A stretch of DNA of 64,000 nt from contig OX336388.2 of assembly GCA_946902985.2 (NCBI GenBank), positions 132,992,346 through 133,056,345 on the forward strand. Reading direction: 5' to 3'. Shown piece after piece: positions 22,525 to 33,890 of the stretch. Within the stretch, counting starts at the first letter, position 1; every line of letters begins with the position of its first letter. The position numbers and the translations under genes were made by a program. Below the pieces are notes generated by a model. That model made no database searches and was not told where the DNA came from. It saw nothing but the letters and a program-made list of their open reading frames with translations. This DNA comes from Meconema thalassinum (lineage: Eukaryota; Arthropoda; Insecta; Orthoptera; Tettigoniidae).

Positions 22525-23945
22525 AAGCAGGAACAAATCACCAGGCATAGATATACCGATTGAGTTGCTATGCTGCATAGGACATGAAGGTCTGATCAGG
22601 TTATTTCACTTGGTGTGTAGGATTTATGAGACTGGTGAGGTACCCTCTGATTTCAAGAAGAATGTTATCCTCCCTATACAGAAGAAAGTAGGAGCTTACA
22701 GATGTGAGGATTACCGTACAATAAGCTTGATTACTCATGCTTCAAATGTCCTGTCTAGAATAACTCACAAGAGGATGGAAAGCCAGATAGAAGCGGAATT
22801 GGATGAAGACCAGTTTGGTTTCAGGAGAAACGTAGGAACAAGGGAAGCTGTACTAAGTCTTAGGCTGATTTTGGAAGGTAGAATAAGGGAAGATAAGAGA
22901 ACGTTCATGGCATTTGTAGACTTAGAAAAGGCTTTTGATAACGTTGATTGGACTAAATTGTTTGACATTTTGAAATCGATTGGAATAAAGTACAGGGATA
23001 GGAGGGTGATATACAATCTATACAGAAACCAGACAGCAGCCATTCGAGCTGATGGACATGAGAGAGAAGCTGGTATACAGAAAGGTGTGAGGCAAGGCTG
23101 CAACTTATCACCCATACTTTTCAATCTTTACATTGAACAAGCAATGGAGGAAATTAGAGAGAAATTTAAAGTGGGAGTGAAGATTCAAGGAGAAATAGTT
23201 TCAACTCTGAGATTTGCTGATGACATCGTCATCTTGGCCGAATGGTATGGACTCCGTCTTGAGGAAAGAATTCATGATGAAAATTAATAAATGTAAAACA
23301 AAAGTATTGGAATACAGCCGCAATAAATCAGAAACCTCAATGGAGATCAAATTGGCAGGTGAAAAGCTGAAGGAAGTAGGAGACTTCTGTTATTTAGGAA
23401 GCAAAATAACCAGTGATGGACGAAGCAAAGAGGATATAAAAATTAGGTGTGCTCAGGCAAGGAAAGCATTTCTACAGAAACGGAATCTATTGACATCGAA
23501 TATAGATTTAGGTATTAGGAAGACATTTTTGAAAAACTCTGTCTGGAGCGTCACACTCTATGGATGTGAAACTTGGACTATTGAGAATTGAAGCGTGTGA
23601 AATGTGGTGTTACAGGAGAAGGATGAAGATCAGATGGGTAGATAGGGTAACAAACGAAGAGGTATTAAGACGAGTGATAGAGGAGAGATGTTTCTGGCGA
23701 CTGTTAATGAAGAGAAGAGATAGGTTGGTAGGACACATACTAAGACACCCAGGAATAGCACGCTTAGTTATGGAAGGAAGGGTCGAGGACAAGAACTGTA
23801 GGGGTAGACCAAGATTATAGTCTGTTAAACAGATTGCCTCGGACGTAGGGTGTGGTAGCTATGTAGAGATGAAACGATTAGCTCAGGACAGGGAGACAAG
23901 GATGGATGCATCAAACCAGTCAAAAGACTGAAGACTCAAACAACA
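22525..23945 (+). pseudogene. LINE (clade A) reverse transcriptase, frameshifted
   Basis: It begins within RT at SRNKSPGIDIPIELL and passes through KNVILPIQKK, YRTISLITHASNVLSRI, DQFGFRRNVGTREA, MAFVDLEKAFDNVDW, GVRQGCNLSPILFNLY and the catalytic LRFADDIVILA. Just after this box a deletion of about a dozen codons, compared with the copy at 49.8 kb, shifts the frame. The text continues in two further frames to RLVGHILRHPGIARLVMEG and a premature TAG in the GRPRL block. The 3' end is GACTCAAACAACAACC, a (CAA)n-type tail. The endonuclease domain is missing, so it is 5'-truncated and inactive. Confidence 0.88.
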
Positions 23946-24056
23946 ACCAGTAAAGAGTAATATGTATTATTGTAGTTACCTACTGATTTTAGGAACACTA
24001 TTGTATACTGGCCCCTTTACCTTATATGGAGGTGTTGCAAGTGTAGGGACAATTTT

Positions 24057-25462
24057 TTAGCCTACTTTTCACATTTTGCAAAAATGAGTAAAAAGTAGAC
24101 TTATGAGATCGGGCAAATGTGTGTCTGTCCGTCTGTCCTTCTGTCTGTCTGTCTGGCTGTGTGTGTGTCCCCCCCTTTCAACTCCTAAACGGCTGGAGCA
24201 ATCGAAACAAAATTTAGTAGGAGTAAAGACCTATACCTGAATAGCTCACGGCCATATTTGATAATGATGTCAGTGCTACCAACTGCTAAAAAATCGCAAT
24301 TGAAATTTGAGCTCCATGTTGAATATCTTGGAAGGTATGAATTGGAGCTATTTCAAAATTGGCACACGTATAGTTAACAATATTGCAGTTTAATTTCCAG
24401 GAGGCCATACATGGCAGTGTTGCCAAAATGATTATAAGCCTGCTGATAGGTCCAATTTTTAAATGCATATAACTTCTACAATATCAATTGGAATTCAACC
24501 AAATTTCGTATATTGTATGTGTACATAACCAGATATCACTGAGCGTATTCTTAAGACCCACCAGGGCTGCCAACTGTTAATAAATGCTCCTAATTTATTT
24601 TATCCAAATACCAATATATCAGAAAGCATGCAAGCCGACAGCTTTAAACTATGCACACGTATAGTACCTAACATTCTATATTAATTTGGAGTAACTTATA
24701 TACGTCAGTGCTACCAACATGATTCTAAGCCTGCTGACAGGTCGAACTTTAAATACATGTAACTTCCATACTATCATTTGGATTTCAACCAAATTTCGTA
24801 TGTGCTATGTGTACCATAACAGATATGACTATGCGTATTCTTAAGAGCAACCAGGGCTGCCAACTGTTAATATGTGCTGTCCCTATTTTTGTTACCCTAA
24901 TATCAATATATCAGAAAGTATGCAAGCCAATAGCTCCAAACATTGCACACGTATAGTACCTGGCATTCTAGATGAATTTGGAGTAACTAATATACGTCAG
25001 TGCTGCCAACATGATTCTAAGCCTGCTGATAGGTCCAATTTTAAAATGCATGTAACTTCTATACTAACTAATGGATTTCAATCAAAATTGGCACAACAAT
25101 AAATCATATTATTTCAGATTATTTTGACCAATACATGCATGACATTGTTGCCAACATGATTTTACGTGCGCTGTTAGATCCAATGTTTAACTGCATGTAA
25201 CGTCCATGCTATTCATTGGACTTCAACCAAATTTTGTATTTTGTACCTTAAGAGATGGAACTAAGAATATATTCAGTCATCAGGGCTGCCAACTGTGGTG
25301 CTCTATTAGGCTACATTATGCCAGGTATACAGTATTTCGAACTAATTAGAAATTTCGATATTAGCAACTTAATTTCGTCATTATTCTAGATAGGTTCATA
25401 TACTGTAGAATAATCATTGGCATGAAAAGTAGGCTCTTTAGTTCGTCACGGAACTTCTTGTT
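24057..25462 (+). mobile_element. HINE-like copy 4
   Basis: Plus-oriented subfamily 1 copy. It starts T|TAGCCTACTTTTCAC with the hairpin, then TATGAGATC, a CTGT microsatellite and CTCCTAAACGGCTGGAGC. Four modules follow, then AAAAGTAGGCTCTTTAG and the terminal hairpin GTTCGTCACGGAAC with CTTCTTGTT. About 1.4 kb, close in layout to copy 3. Confidence 0.65.
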
Positions 25463-25537
25463 TTTATTTAGATTTACTCAAAATAAAAATTATTTGTATT
25501 TATATTGATAAAGACCCCAACTCTATATACATTTTAA

Positions 25538-26569
25538 GGTGGTGGTAACTGAATAGCTGAGAAAAACAGTTCAGGTTATTAATAAGCTCCTAACACCCAA
25601 ACTACTGAATCAATGTAATGGAAATTTATCAAAATTTACCTTCATAAAATAGAATAGGCTAGTTAATTTACTGAAAAGGCAATATAATTCCCTGATACCA
25701 ACATTACAATTATTGATTTTTTGAAAACAAAATATTAATACAATTGAAGATGATTTCATGGTTTGCTATGAAAAAATCATGATTCTAGTCCTGCAAAATT
25801 TTATTTGTAAAATTTTCTTAAAAAGTTTTGAAGCAATGATCTTTTTTTTCTCAAGTTACATAAATACTGCAGCCATTACTCTAGGTGAGATTAATGCACA
25901 TATGCAAAGTAGATACTTTGAAAATTCCAAGTAGATCGGTGTAATTTTACTGAGATAATGTACCATTTTTGCATAAAAATACACTAGTCAAAATAAGTTT
26001 TGCAAATTTCACGATGTTGTATTTTTATTGCTGTATGATGACATTTCGTGTTTTCACATTAGCTCATGTGTTTGTTCCACCGTACATGAAGTTAGTGTAT
26101 ACAACCTGCACTAATGGGGCAAGTGGCCAAACCCCTGCTGTGAGTGCTGTACATAAGGTCGATATCTGTACTCGTATGTGCATATTATTATTATTACTAT
26201 TATTATTATTATTATTATTATTATTTTAATTTTGTTTTATGTGTAATGACATACGCTACATAAATAAACCACTTATCGGAAAGTACGTGTACTATATTTG
26301 GTCCACAAATGCATAAGCTTGCAATATGCAAAACCTTTTTTGACCAGTGTAAAAGTTATTAGAAATGGCTGTCAAAAATATGTCTGCTAATGAAGATGAA
26401 TAAAGATTTGGTAGATGTTTGCCAAACTTCCAAAACCCTTATCTCAGGAACAGATTATCATCTCTGCTCCAAACTAACTTCTTATGATATTTCAATATGC
26501 TGAGAACCCAAAACATCAGAAAAAAAATATAATTTTTTTCAGCCGAAACCTAAGTTAGTGACCGCCACC
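25538..26569. mobile_element. TTAA-flanked MITE with GGTGGYGGTMACT ends
   Basis: TTAA at 25534-25537 and 26570-26573 flanks inverted ends GGTGGTGGTAACT (left) and GGTGGCGGTCACT (right, complement). TTAA duplication is the signature of piggyBac-type insertion, though the terminal bases are not the classical CCY. No transposase is encoded, and a TA-flanked MITE is nested inside. Confidence 0.65.
25982..26349. mobile_element. TA-flanked Tc1/mariner-type MITE nested in the TTAA MITE
   Basis: Inverted ends CACTAGTCAAAATAAGTTTT (left) and, complemented, CACTGGTCAAAAAAGGTTTT (right), with TA outside each (25980-25981 and 26350-26351). It is 368 bp with a (TTA)n run at 26184-26226 inside. No coding. 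Confidence 0.75.
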
Positions 26570-26616
26570 TTAAGGCTATCACCTTGCGGATAAGTTAAAA
26601 TTACGGTTTGTACATG

Positions 26617-27458
26617 TTAGCCTACTTTTCACATTTTGTAAATATAAGAAAAAAGTAGACTTATTAGATCGATCTGGGAAAATGTGTGTCTGTCTGTCTG
26701 TCCGACTGTTAACTCCTAAACGGCCGCAAATCAAAACAAAATTTGGAAGGAGTAAAGATCTATACCTGAATATCTTAATGCCGTATTTGAAAATGATGTC
26801 AGTGCTACCAACTGCAGCAAATCGCAATTGAAATTTGAGCTCGATGTTGGATATCTTGGAAGGTATGAATGGGAGCTATTTCAAAATTGGCTCACGTATG
26901 GATAATAATATTTCAGTTTAATTTCCAGGAGGCCATAAATGGCAGTGTTGCCAAAATGATTATAAGCCTGCTGATAAGTCCAATTTTTAAATGCATATAA
27001 CTTATACACTCCTGGAACTATAGAGGGATTAGACTGAAGAAATAATTTAATTTTAATAACATGACAAAAAATTGCAATTGGAATTCAACCAAATTTCGTA
27101 TGCGCTATGTGTACATAACCAGATTTGACTGAGCGTATTCTTAAGAGCCAACAGGGCTGCCAACTGTTATTAAATGCTCTCAATTTCTTTTAACCAAATA
27201 CCAATATATCAGAAAGTATGCACACGTATAGTACCTGACATTCTATATTAATTTGGAGTAACTTATATACGTCAATGCTACCGACATGATTCTAAGACTG
27301 CTGAGAGGTCCAACTTTAAATACATGTAACTTCCATACTATCATTTGTATTTTAACCAAATTTCGTATGTGCTATGTGTACCGTAACAGATATAACTATG
27401 CGTATTCTTAAGAGCAACCAGGGCTGTCAACTGTTAATAAATGCTGTCTCTATTTTTT
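26617..27458 (+). mobile_element. HINE-like copy 5, 3'-truncated
   Basis: It starts T|TAGCCTACTTTTCAC with the hairpin and microsatellite, and keeps the first modules of subfamily 1. It stops near CTATTTTTTAAC without the terminal GAAAAGTAGGCT or hairpin. About 65 bp of foreign sequence interrupts it at about 27003-27070. ACATG occurs just outside both ends. Confidence 0.6.
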
Positions 27459-27462
27459 AACA

Positions 27463-28029
27463 TGTGAATGAAAACAAAAAGTCAGTACTGAGATAGCAAA
27501 CAGGTAATTGGTAACCCAGCTCTTACAAGGTTAAACCTTCATCAGTAACTAGTGGTATGGAATTGTAACTCAACTAGTGACTATATGAAAGAGGGAACAA
27601 AATGAAACACCACCAATACCGACAGAGAATAGCAAGTCTAGCAATTATTTGTAAACAACGTGATGCCTGAAGGTAAACAGAACTCATTTCACGGCTGCGA
27701 AACGAGATAAAGTTGTAATGAAAAACAGAGTTTGTGGTGACATTCTGTGCGAGAGTCGGGGGGAGGAGGAGAGAGGGAGATTGATTTTCAGGATTATATG
27801 CATAGGACTAAACCGTTCCATTAGATGTGCATAATCTGTTCTCTTACATAAAATATGATCAACAATCTTTAAAATTAACAATGTAAATGTAAGTATTGAA
27901 ATGTAAATAAAAATATTGTAAATGTAAGTGTACATGATGTAAATATAAATTTAATGTAACTGTTAATATAAATCAAATAATTCAAATGTAAGGGTACATA
28001 AATTTTGAAAATGTAAATACGGTATAATG
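27463..28029. other. No recognised gene
   Basis: Contains a CTTCATCAGT stretch (27538) that resembles part of a hammerhead core but lacks the second core strand. The remainder is AT-rich and leads into the 43-bp array. Confidence 0.35.
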
Positions 28030-28380
28030 TAAATGTGCATATAAATGATGTAATATAAATATGATATAATGTAAATGTGCATATAAATGATGAAAATGTA
28101 AATAACGTATACTGTACATGTGCATATAAATGGTGTAAATGTAAATACGGTATAATATAAATGTGCATATAAATGGTCTTAATGTAAATATGGTATAATA
28201 TAAATGTGCATATAAATGGCGTAAATGTAAATACGAGATAATGTAAATGTGCATATAAACGGTGTGTATGTAAATACGGTATAATGTAAATGTGCATATA
28301 CATGGTGTAAATGTAAATACGGTATAATATAAATGTGCATATAAATGGTTTAAATGTCAATACCATACAATATATATGTA
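28030..28380. repeat. Minisatellite, 43-bp period, about eight units
   Basis: Units follow AAATGTGCATATAAATGG then TGTAAATGTAAATACGGTAT. Minus-strand frames across it are artefacts of the periodicity. A lone unit-like stretch recurs at 29942-29975, beyond the intervening elements. Confidence 0.9.
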
Positions 28381-28599
28381 CATATAAAATATGAAAATGA
28401 ACATGTATATGATGGAGATGTAAATACGGTATAGGCCTAATGTAAAGTCACGGGAAGGAATGTCCCATGAGAAAATGTGCCGTGAATGACTTCCGAGTGT
28501 TGCGGTTAGCTGCGGCGGAGAAGAGCACTCTGTCACAGACACGAGTGTAGTGAAGATAGCAACACGTCGTGACTTAACAGACTTTGTACGTGCGATGTA

Positions 28600-29286
28600 C
28601 GAGGGCAGATCAAAATATAAGTTGCACTTCCCAGTTATGGCCATTTATTACACCACCTATACAACAGCAACACGCCTATAACGACATACAATGTAACGTC
28701 ACTTTTCCACATAGTTTCCAAGAGACTCCAAACATTTCTGCGAACGCACAACCAACTTGTCGATGCCGAATGCATAGAAAATTCCTCCAGCGTTCTGCAA
28801 CCCCACGGAAACAGCGGCATTCACCTCCTCATCGGTCTGGGAATGTCGACCACCGTTCTGTCTAATGATCGCATTCACACTGTTGACATTTGCACGGGTC
28901 CTGGACGTTGCGGGCCTGCCTCGCGATATTTGTCCGTGATATCCGTGCGCCCGGCTTTGAATTGCTGACACCACTTAACGATTCCTTGCCGGGAAATGCC
29001 CTGCTCCCCATACACAGAACTAATTTCAAGATACATGTCCGTGCAATTCTTCCTTTTGGCCCATAGGAATCGGATTGTCGCACGCACCTCATATTTGGAG
29101 TGAACGTTTAGTCGACGAGCCATTGCCTTTGGCCGCTATTCACATCATACAAGACGAGACACCACAGCGAGCTGCCTAACAGACGTGTGGGCAGTGTCTG
29201 CCCCTTTCTCCGCTGTGCCCACGTTTGCGACACACAGCGCGCTGCAGCAGCACGTTAGTGCAACTAACTTTATGATCCACCTTCGA
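28600..29286 (-). mobile_element. Mariner-type deletion derivative
   Basis: Imperfect inverted ends CGAGGGCAGATCAAAATATA (left) and, complemented, CGAAGGTGGATCATAAAGTT (right). TA precedes the left end (28598-28599). The right flank is less clear. It contains only the two ends of a transposase gene. Confidence 0.65.
28699..29123 (-). pseudogene. Mariner transposase remnant, N-terminal HTH plus C-terminal tail
   Basis: ATG at 29123 opens MARRLNVHSKYEVRATIRFL, then WAKRKNCTDMYLEISSVYGE and GISRQGIVKWCQQFKAGRTD, the N-terminal helix-turn-helix of a SETMAR/mariner-like transposase. After a frameshift near 28975 the reading resumes with NVNSVNAIIRQNGGRHSQ and jumps to the C-terminal block GGIFYAFGIDKLVVRSQKCLE…GNYVEK. 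The catalytic domain is gone. The layout repeats that of the 705-1342 element, although the sequences differ. Confidence 0.75.
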
Positions 29287-29289
29287 TTA

Positions 29290-29610
29290 TCGACGCATGG
29301 TGCAAGGATATGACACGCGAATTTGGGTTTCTGAGGTCAACACTGTCGAGGGTGGATCATCAATATCACAGAGATAATGTTACCATCCACATAAACCGTC
29401 GCACGGGACGAACACAGGTGTTTAAACGAACGGATATCACGTCACCTCAGCACAAGAACAGCTGTGAGTCAGATCACCGCCCAGTAGAATGATGGGAGTT
29501 AGGAACCCATTTCTTCCATTAGGCTACTGTAAGGAGTCACCTGGACCACATAGGCTTCACTATCCTTCCCGTGGCTATTGGTCACCAACTTTATTTAACC
29601 GGTGATTTTG
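29290..29610. other. No recognised feature
   Basis: Short ORFs only, and no element ends that I could place. Confidence 0.35.
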
Positions 29611-29945
29611 CCGTGGTCGTTAAGGCGTGACTGCAGGCAGTCGCTCACATCCGGGAGACGAGGAGGGTTCGAATCCCCCCACCAGCAACCTTGAAGATGG
29701 CCTGCTGTGGTTTCCCATCTTCCTTCCAGGCAAATGCCGGGTTAAGTCCCTAATTATAGGTCACAGCTGCTACCTTCCAATTCCTCGTCCGTATATTCTC
29801 ACTTTCCTCCCCCAGACAATACTTCACACGTGACGGTATTTCTAGCTCAGCCCATGGGTGTCCGCATGGAAGCAGCTACAAACTCTGGCGAGCCGTACAT
29901 GTCCTCGGATACTCCTGGCACTACAAGCTATACGCTAAATAACGT
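29611..29945 (+). mobile_element. tRNA-derived SINE with tail B
   Basis: Head GCCGTGGTCGTTAAGGCGTG (A-box-like) and GGAGGGTTCGAATCCCC (B box), then the shared core CCAGGCAAATGCCGGGTTAA and CAGCTGCTACCTTCC. The tail (29850-29945), with GGTGTCCGCATGGAAGCAGC and GAGCCGTACATGTCCTCGG, is the same tail B seen on SINE family 1 at 16.2 and 59.0 kb. Head and tail are thus combined differently here. Confidence 0.7.
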
Positions 29946-30006
29946 GCACCTATAAATGATGAAAATGTAAATAAGATTTTTCAAGAGTGTTTATTTACTT
30001 ATACAA

Positions 30007-30054
30007 GCCCCCCCCCCCTGGCCCCCCCGGCCCCCCCACCCCTCCACCCCCACC
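30007..30054. repeat. C-rich tract
   Basis: Runs of ten and seven Cs separated by TGG, GG and A interruptions. The minus strand has at least four G-tracts and could form a G-quadruplex. Confidence 0.85.
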
Positions 30055-30211
30055 TACCCAGTCACTGGCCAAATTTGTGTTGACCGAGAGCAGAGTTATA
30101 ACTAACAAAAACTGTGTCATATTACCAAAATTTTTGGACAAAAAATGCGAGCGACTATATAGTAAGTAAGAGAAGGCTTAATTAATGTAAATAAAATATT
30201 TCTACATTAAA

Positions 30212-31688
30212 AACAAGAAGTTCCGTGACGAACTAAAGAGCCTACTTTTCTTAAAATTAAGATACATGCCAATTATTAATCTACAGTATATGAACCTATC
30301 TAGAATAATGACGAAATTAAGTTGGTAATATCGAAATGTCTAATTAGATCGAAATATACCTGGTATAATGTAGCCTAATAGAGCACTACAGTTGGCAGCA
30401 CTGGTGACAGAATATATTCTTAGTTCCATCTCTTAAGGTACAGAATACAACATTTGCTTGAAGTCTAATGGACGTTACATGTAGTTAGACATTGGATCTA
30501 TCATCACGCGTAAAAGCATGTTGGCAACAATGCCATGCGGGTGGTGGTCAGAAATAATGTGAAATATTATGATATCTTGTCGTGCCAATTTTGGATGAAA
30601 TCCATTTGTTAGTAGAGAAGTTACACGTGTTTTAAAATTGGACCTATCAGCAGGTATAGAATCATGTTGGCAGCACTGACATATTAATTACTCCAAATTA
30701 ATCGAGAATGTCAGGTGCTATACGTGTGCAGAGTATAGAGCTGTTGGCTTGCATACTTTCTGATATATTGATGAAAAATAAATTGAAAATCCACAGCCTG
30801 CTTCCAGTCTCCGACCGGGTCAGGAATGGAATGAAAGAAGCCCCGATCTAGCGGCGAGGATATGAACTGTGCCGGCTGCCAAGGCCTGACGCACTCCTCT
30901 GGGGCAATGATTAAATGAATGACAGATGAAATGAAATGATAGTGGAGAGTGTTGCTGGAATGAAATGTTGGCAGGGAAAACCGGAGTACCCGGAGAAAAA
31001 CCTGTCTGCCTCCGTTTTGTCCAGCACAGATCTCACATGGAGTGACTGGGATTTGAACCACGGACCCAGTGGTGAGAGGCCGGCGTGCTGCCGCCTAAGC
31101 CACGGAGGCTTTTACTTTCTGATATATTGATATTAGGGTAAAAATACAGCATTTATTAACAGTTGGCAGCCCTGGTGGCTCTCAAGAATACGCTCAGTCA
31201 TATCTGTTTATGTACACACATTACATACAAAATTTGGTTGAAATCCAATTGATAGTGTAGAAGTTATATGCATTTAAAAATTGGACCTATCAGAAGGCTT
31301 ATAATTATTTTGGCAACACTGTCATGCATGGCCTCCGGGAAATTAAACTGAAATAGTATTATCTACATGTGTGCTAATTCTGGAATAGCTCCCATTCATA
31401 CCTTCCAAGATATCCAACATGGAGCTCAAATTTCCAGTGCGTTTTTTCAGCAGTTGGTAGCACTGATATCATTTACAAATATGGGCTTGAGATATTCCGG
31501 TATACGTCTTTACTCATATTAATTTGGTTTCGATTTCTGCAGCCATTTAGGAGTTGATAGGGGGGGGGGGACAGGACATACACACACACACACACAGCCA
31601 GACAGACAGAGACAGACACACATTTTCCCGGATCGTTCTCATAAGTCTACTTTATCCTCATTTTTGCAAAATGTGGAAAGTAGGCTAA
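30212..31688 (-). mobile_element. HINE-like copy 6, interrupted by a SINE
   Basis: It has the AACAAGAAGTTCCGTGACG end at left and the hairpin end GTGGAAAGTAGGCTAA at right, with subfamily 1 modules and a G-run plus CA/CAGA microsatellite near 31560-31615. A SINE (30773-31112) sits in one module. Without it the HINE is about 1.1 kb. Confidence 0.65.
30773..31112 (-). mobile_element. tRNA-derived SINE with 19-bp target-site duplication
   Basis: Minus-strand head CCTCCGTGGCTTAGGCGGCA (A box) and GTCCGTGGTTCAAATCCCAG (B box), a body containing GTTTTTCTCCGGGTACTCC, and a TTATTTTTC-type tail. A perfect 19-bp direct repeat TACTTTCTGATATATTGAT flanks it (30754-30772 and 31113-31131). That long perfect duplication marks a recent LINE-mediated insertion into HINE copy 6. 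The minus-strand 116-codon frame here is not a gene. Confidence 0.9.
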
Positions 31689-32334
31689 AAATACACGCAC
31701 TTAATTATTGGACACTCTTCGTAATCGGGTAGTTCTCGTTTCTTTTTCACTTTTCATTGTATCATTAGAGGCTGATGATCAACATATTTCGTACCACCAC
31801 CGGGATGTATCAGAGTGGAAACGCTTCCCAAGCACGCATCACTTGTTTAACTGCATATTATGACTGTGTGCGATTGTGTTCTATTGACAGGAAGAGCGCA
31901 CTGAGCCCATAGCAGCCAGGAGATGAGGAACTTTCAACAAGTATTATTTTGATGCCTCACAATTGCCCGTCAATACTGTTCGTGTGGTTGAATGATTTGC
32001 CTAATGGCCATAATTTACGGCTGTGTTCCGGATATTCTCATATCGATGTTTTTTCTCTTTGTAAAGTAGAAAGTACATCACGTCCTTTCGTCCCTCCAGA
32101 TCAGTCAACGGAAGAGTAATGGAACAAAGAATAAAAAATAATAAAAATTAAAAAAGAAAAGAATAATAAAAAGAAAACAACAGTCCAGTAAAATAAATAA
32201 ATAAAAAATACAAAATGAAAAAAAAAGAAAAATAAACATAAATATAAAAAGAAAAGAAAAAGAAGAAAAACTGAAATTTAAATATAAATATAAATAATAA
32301 TACTTTATCGTTATTATACCAATGTATAATAACG
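31689..32334. other. No recognised gene; A-rich at right
   Basis: Ordinary sequence to about 32130, then A/T-rich low-complexity DNA (AAAAAGAAAAG-type) to 32300 that creates spurious minus-strand frames. Confidence 0.4.
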
Positions 32335-32605
32335 ATAATAACCCCCGGCACTACAGCCCTGAAGGGCCTAGGCCTAACAAGCGACCGCTGCCCAGCCATT
32401 TGGCCTGCAAATATTGGGGTGACGCGTGATCAGCGCAACGGATCCCCTCAGCCGTTAATTATGGTTTTCGTGATCGGGGCGCTGCCTCACTGTCAGACAG
32501 CTACTGAATTGTCCTCACGAGGCTGAGTGCACCACGTTCCAGCCCTCACGTCAATTTCTAAAATCCCTGACGGAGCCGGGAATCGAACATGGGGCCCTCC
32601 GGGTA
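32335..32605 (-). mobile_element. SINE-like element, head truncated
   Basis: On the minus strand, GGCCCCATGTTCGATTCCCG gives a B-box-like stretch, followed by GGGATTTTAGAAATTGACGT, CAGCCTCGTGAGGACAATT and a distal GGGCCTAGGCCCTTCAGGGC. The A-box half is missing at 32605. The end GGGCTGTAGTGCCGGGGG is at left. No target-site duplication was found. Confidence 0.5.
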
Positions 32606-32611
32606 AATGTA

Positions 32612-33142
32612 AATAGTAAAGTAGCCTAAAATGAAAAAAAAATCATATTCAGATTCAAAATCAAAATGAAATTCAAAATCAAAATGAAACATAAATGGAA
32701 TTAAATGTAGATATACAGTGCGTAAAATAAGGACATGCTTGATGCCGTATCGCTTTGAAGTTTTCTTTTTGGCTATATGCAATATTATTGAAAAACAGCA
32801 ATGAAATTTTAGAACTATAATCTTTAAACTACGTAATACTCATACAACCAAACAAAAGAAAATTCAATTATAGAGAAAATTTCACGAGATTTCAGTCATA
32901 GCTCTCTAACACACTAGCGAGGCAAGACAATTTTTTTTCTCTTTAGTTTCATAAATTCTTGTTTGCAGCACGTGGCGTTGACTTCCAAGTCAGAGAATAT
33001 GATATTCATGGTGTACGTCAGATTGCGGACAGCACAAGTAAGCGGGGCATGGTATAAAGTGACAGTGATGGGTGTAGCGTTCACACAAATATGGAACGAA
33101 CACAGAAATGAGATACCAGAGCAACCAAGCTGGAAGCAAATT
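32612..33142. other. No recognised feature
   Basis: Short ORFs only, and AT-rich. Confidence 0.35.
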
Positions 33143-33890
33143 TGAAGATGATGATGATAATTGTTGTTTTAAGGGGCCTAACATCTAGGTTATCGGCCCC
33201 TAATGGTTTGGGTGATCGTGAAGATGAAAATGAAATGTTAACTATAACTAAAACGAACTACTAACTTATATACTAGAAGAAGTTATGGAAAACAAAAGGA
33301 GAATAAGGCAAATAAAGGACAGGAGGAAAATAATGTCCTCAACCCTCGAAGAATGCGGATTGAGAGACTTGGAAGGGAGGAGAGCCATGTACGGCAGATA
33401 GGAAAGTGAAAGAGGAGAGGATCCGTCCCAGAGGTAATGGATAAAAGGGGGAAAACCTGACCCAGCTCAGGAATCCCTCGGGGTCGCCAACTCCCAAACT
33501 CACCAGCCGTGAGCCTCTGATGGTGTAGCAATATTCAGGGTGCACCAGAAGTGGTGGGGCTACATACACCCCGCCTCCTTGAGGGCCTTGAGCAGAAGGC
33601 AGAAGATATCATGAAAAGAAAAGAGAAGGCTGACCCCTCGCAGAAGGAGGGTATCAGAAAAGATGAGACAAGGGCCAATTAACGCGGGAAAGGAAGAGAC
33701 TCCCTAGGCCTCGGATACCCTAATACCGTCGGGGTCGGAAGAGAACAAGAGTTGACCAAGAGAGGTCGACAGGAAAGAAGACGGAGATGAGCCCAGCACA
33801 AGTAAGTGGAAGCAACGCCCGACTCAGCTGGGGCGCCGTGGTCGCCAACCCACATCCCTCTAGTTGTGAGCCCCTGGGGTAGAAAGCAAA
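33143..33890 (+). repeat. Unclassified composite repeat X, copy 1
   Basis: The head is a hairpin-forming stretch GGGGCCTAACATCTAGGTTA next to TCGGCCCCTAATGG. A body follows with ACCCCGCCTCCTTGAGGGCC, AGGCCTCGGATACCCTAATA and GACCAAGAGAGGTCGACAGG. It ends GTGAGCCCCTGGGG. The same ordered blocks recur near 37.8, 48.5-49.5, 52.9-53.3 (inverted) and 60.1-61.4 kb. No ORF, tRNA-like boxes or clear duplications are seen, so its class is unknown. Confidence 0.6.

Noticed and set aside
27510..27550. Second hammerhead ribozyme (CTGATGA with a paired stem II on the minus strand)
   Set aside because: The second core strand reads GTAAG instead of GAAA and the flanking arms do not pair.
27875..28366. 163-codon minus-strand frame with periodic HLYAHLHY-like peptide
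   Set aside because: It follows the 43-bp minisatellite exactly; no independent coding evidence.
30711..31061. 116-codon minus-strand frame
   Set aside because: It coincides with a SINE with tRNA-like head and target-site duplications.
31762..31800. Hammerhead-like CTGATGA near a TTTCGTA
   Set aside because: Core strands are on the wrong strands relative to each other and stem II is absent.
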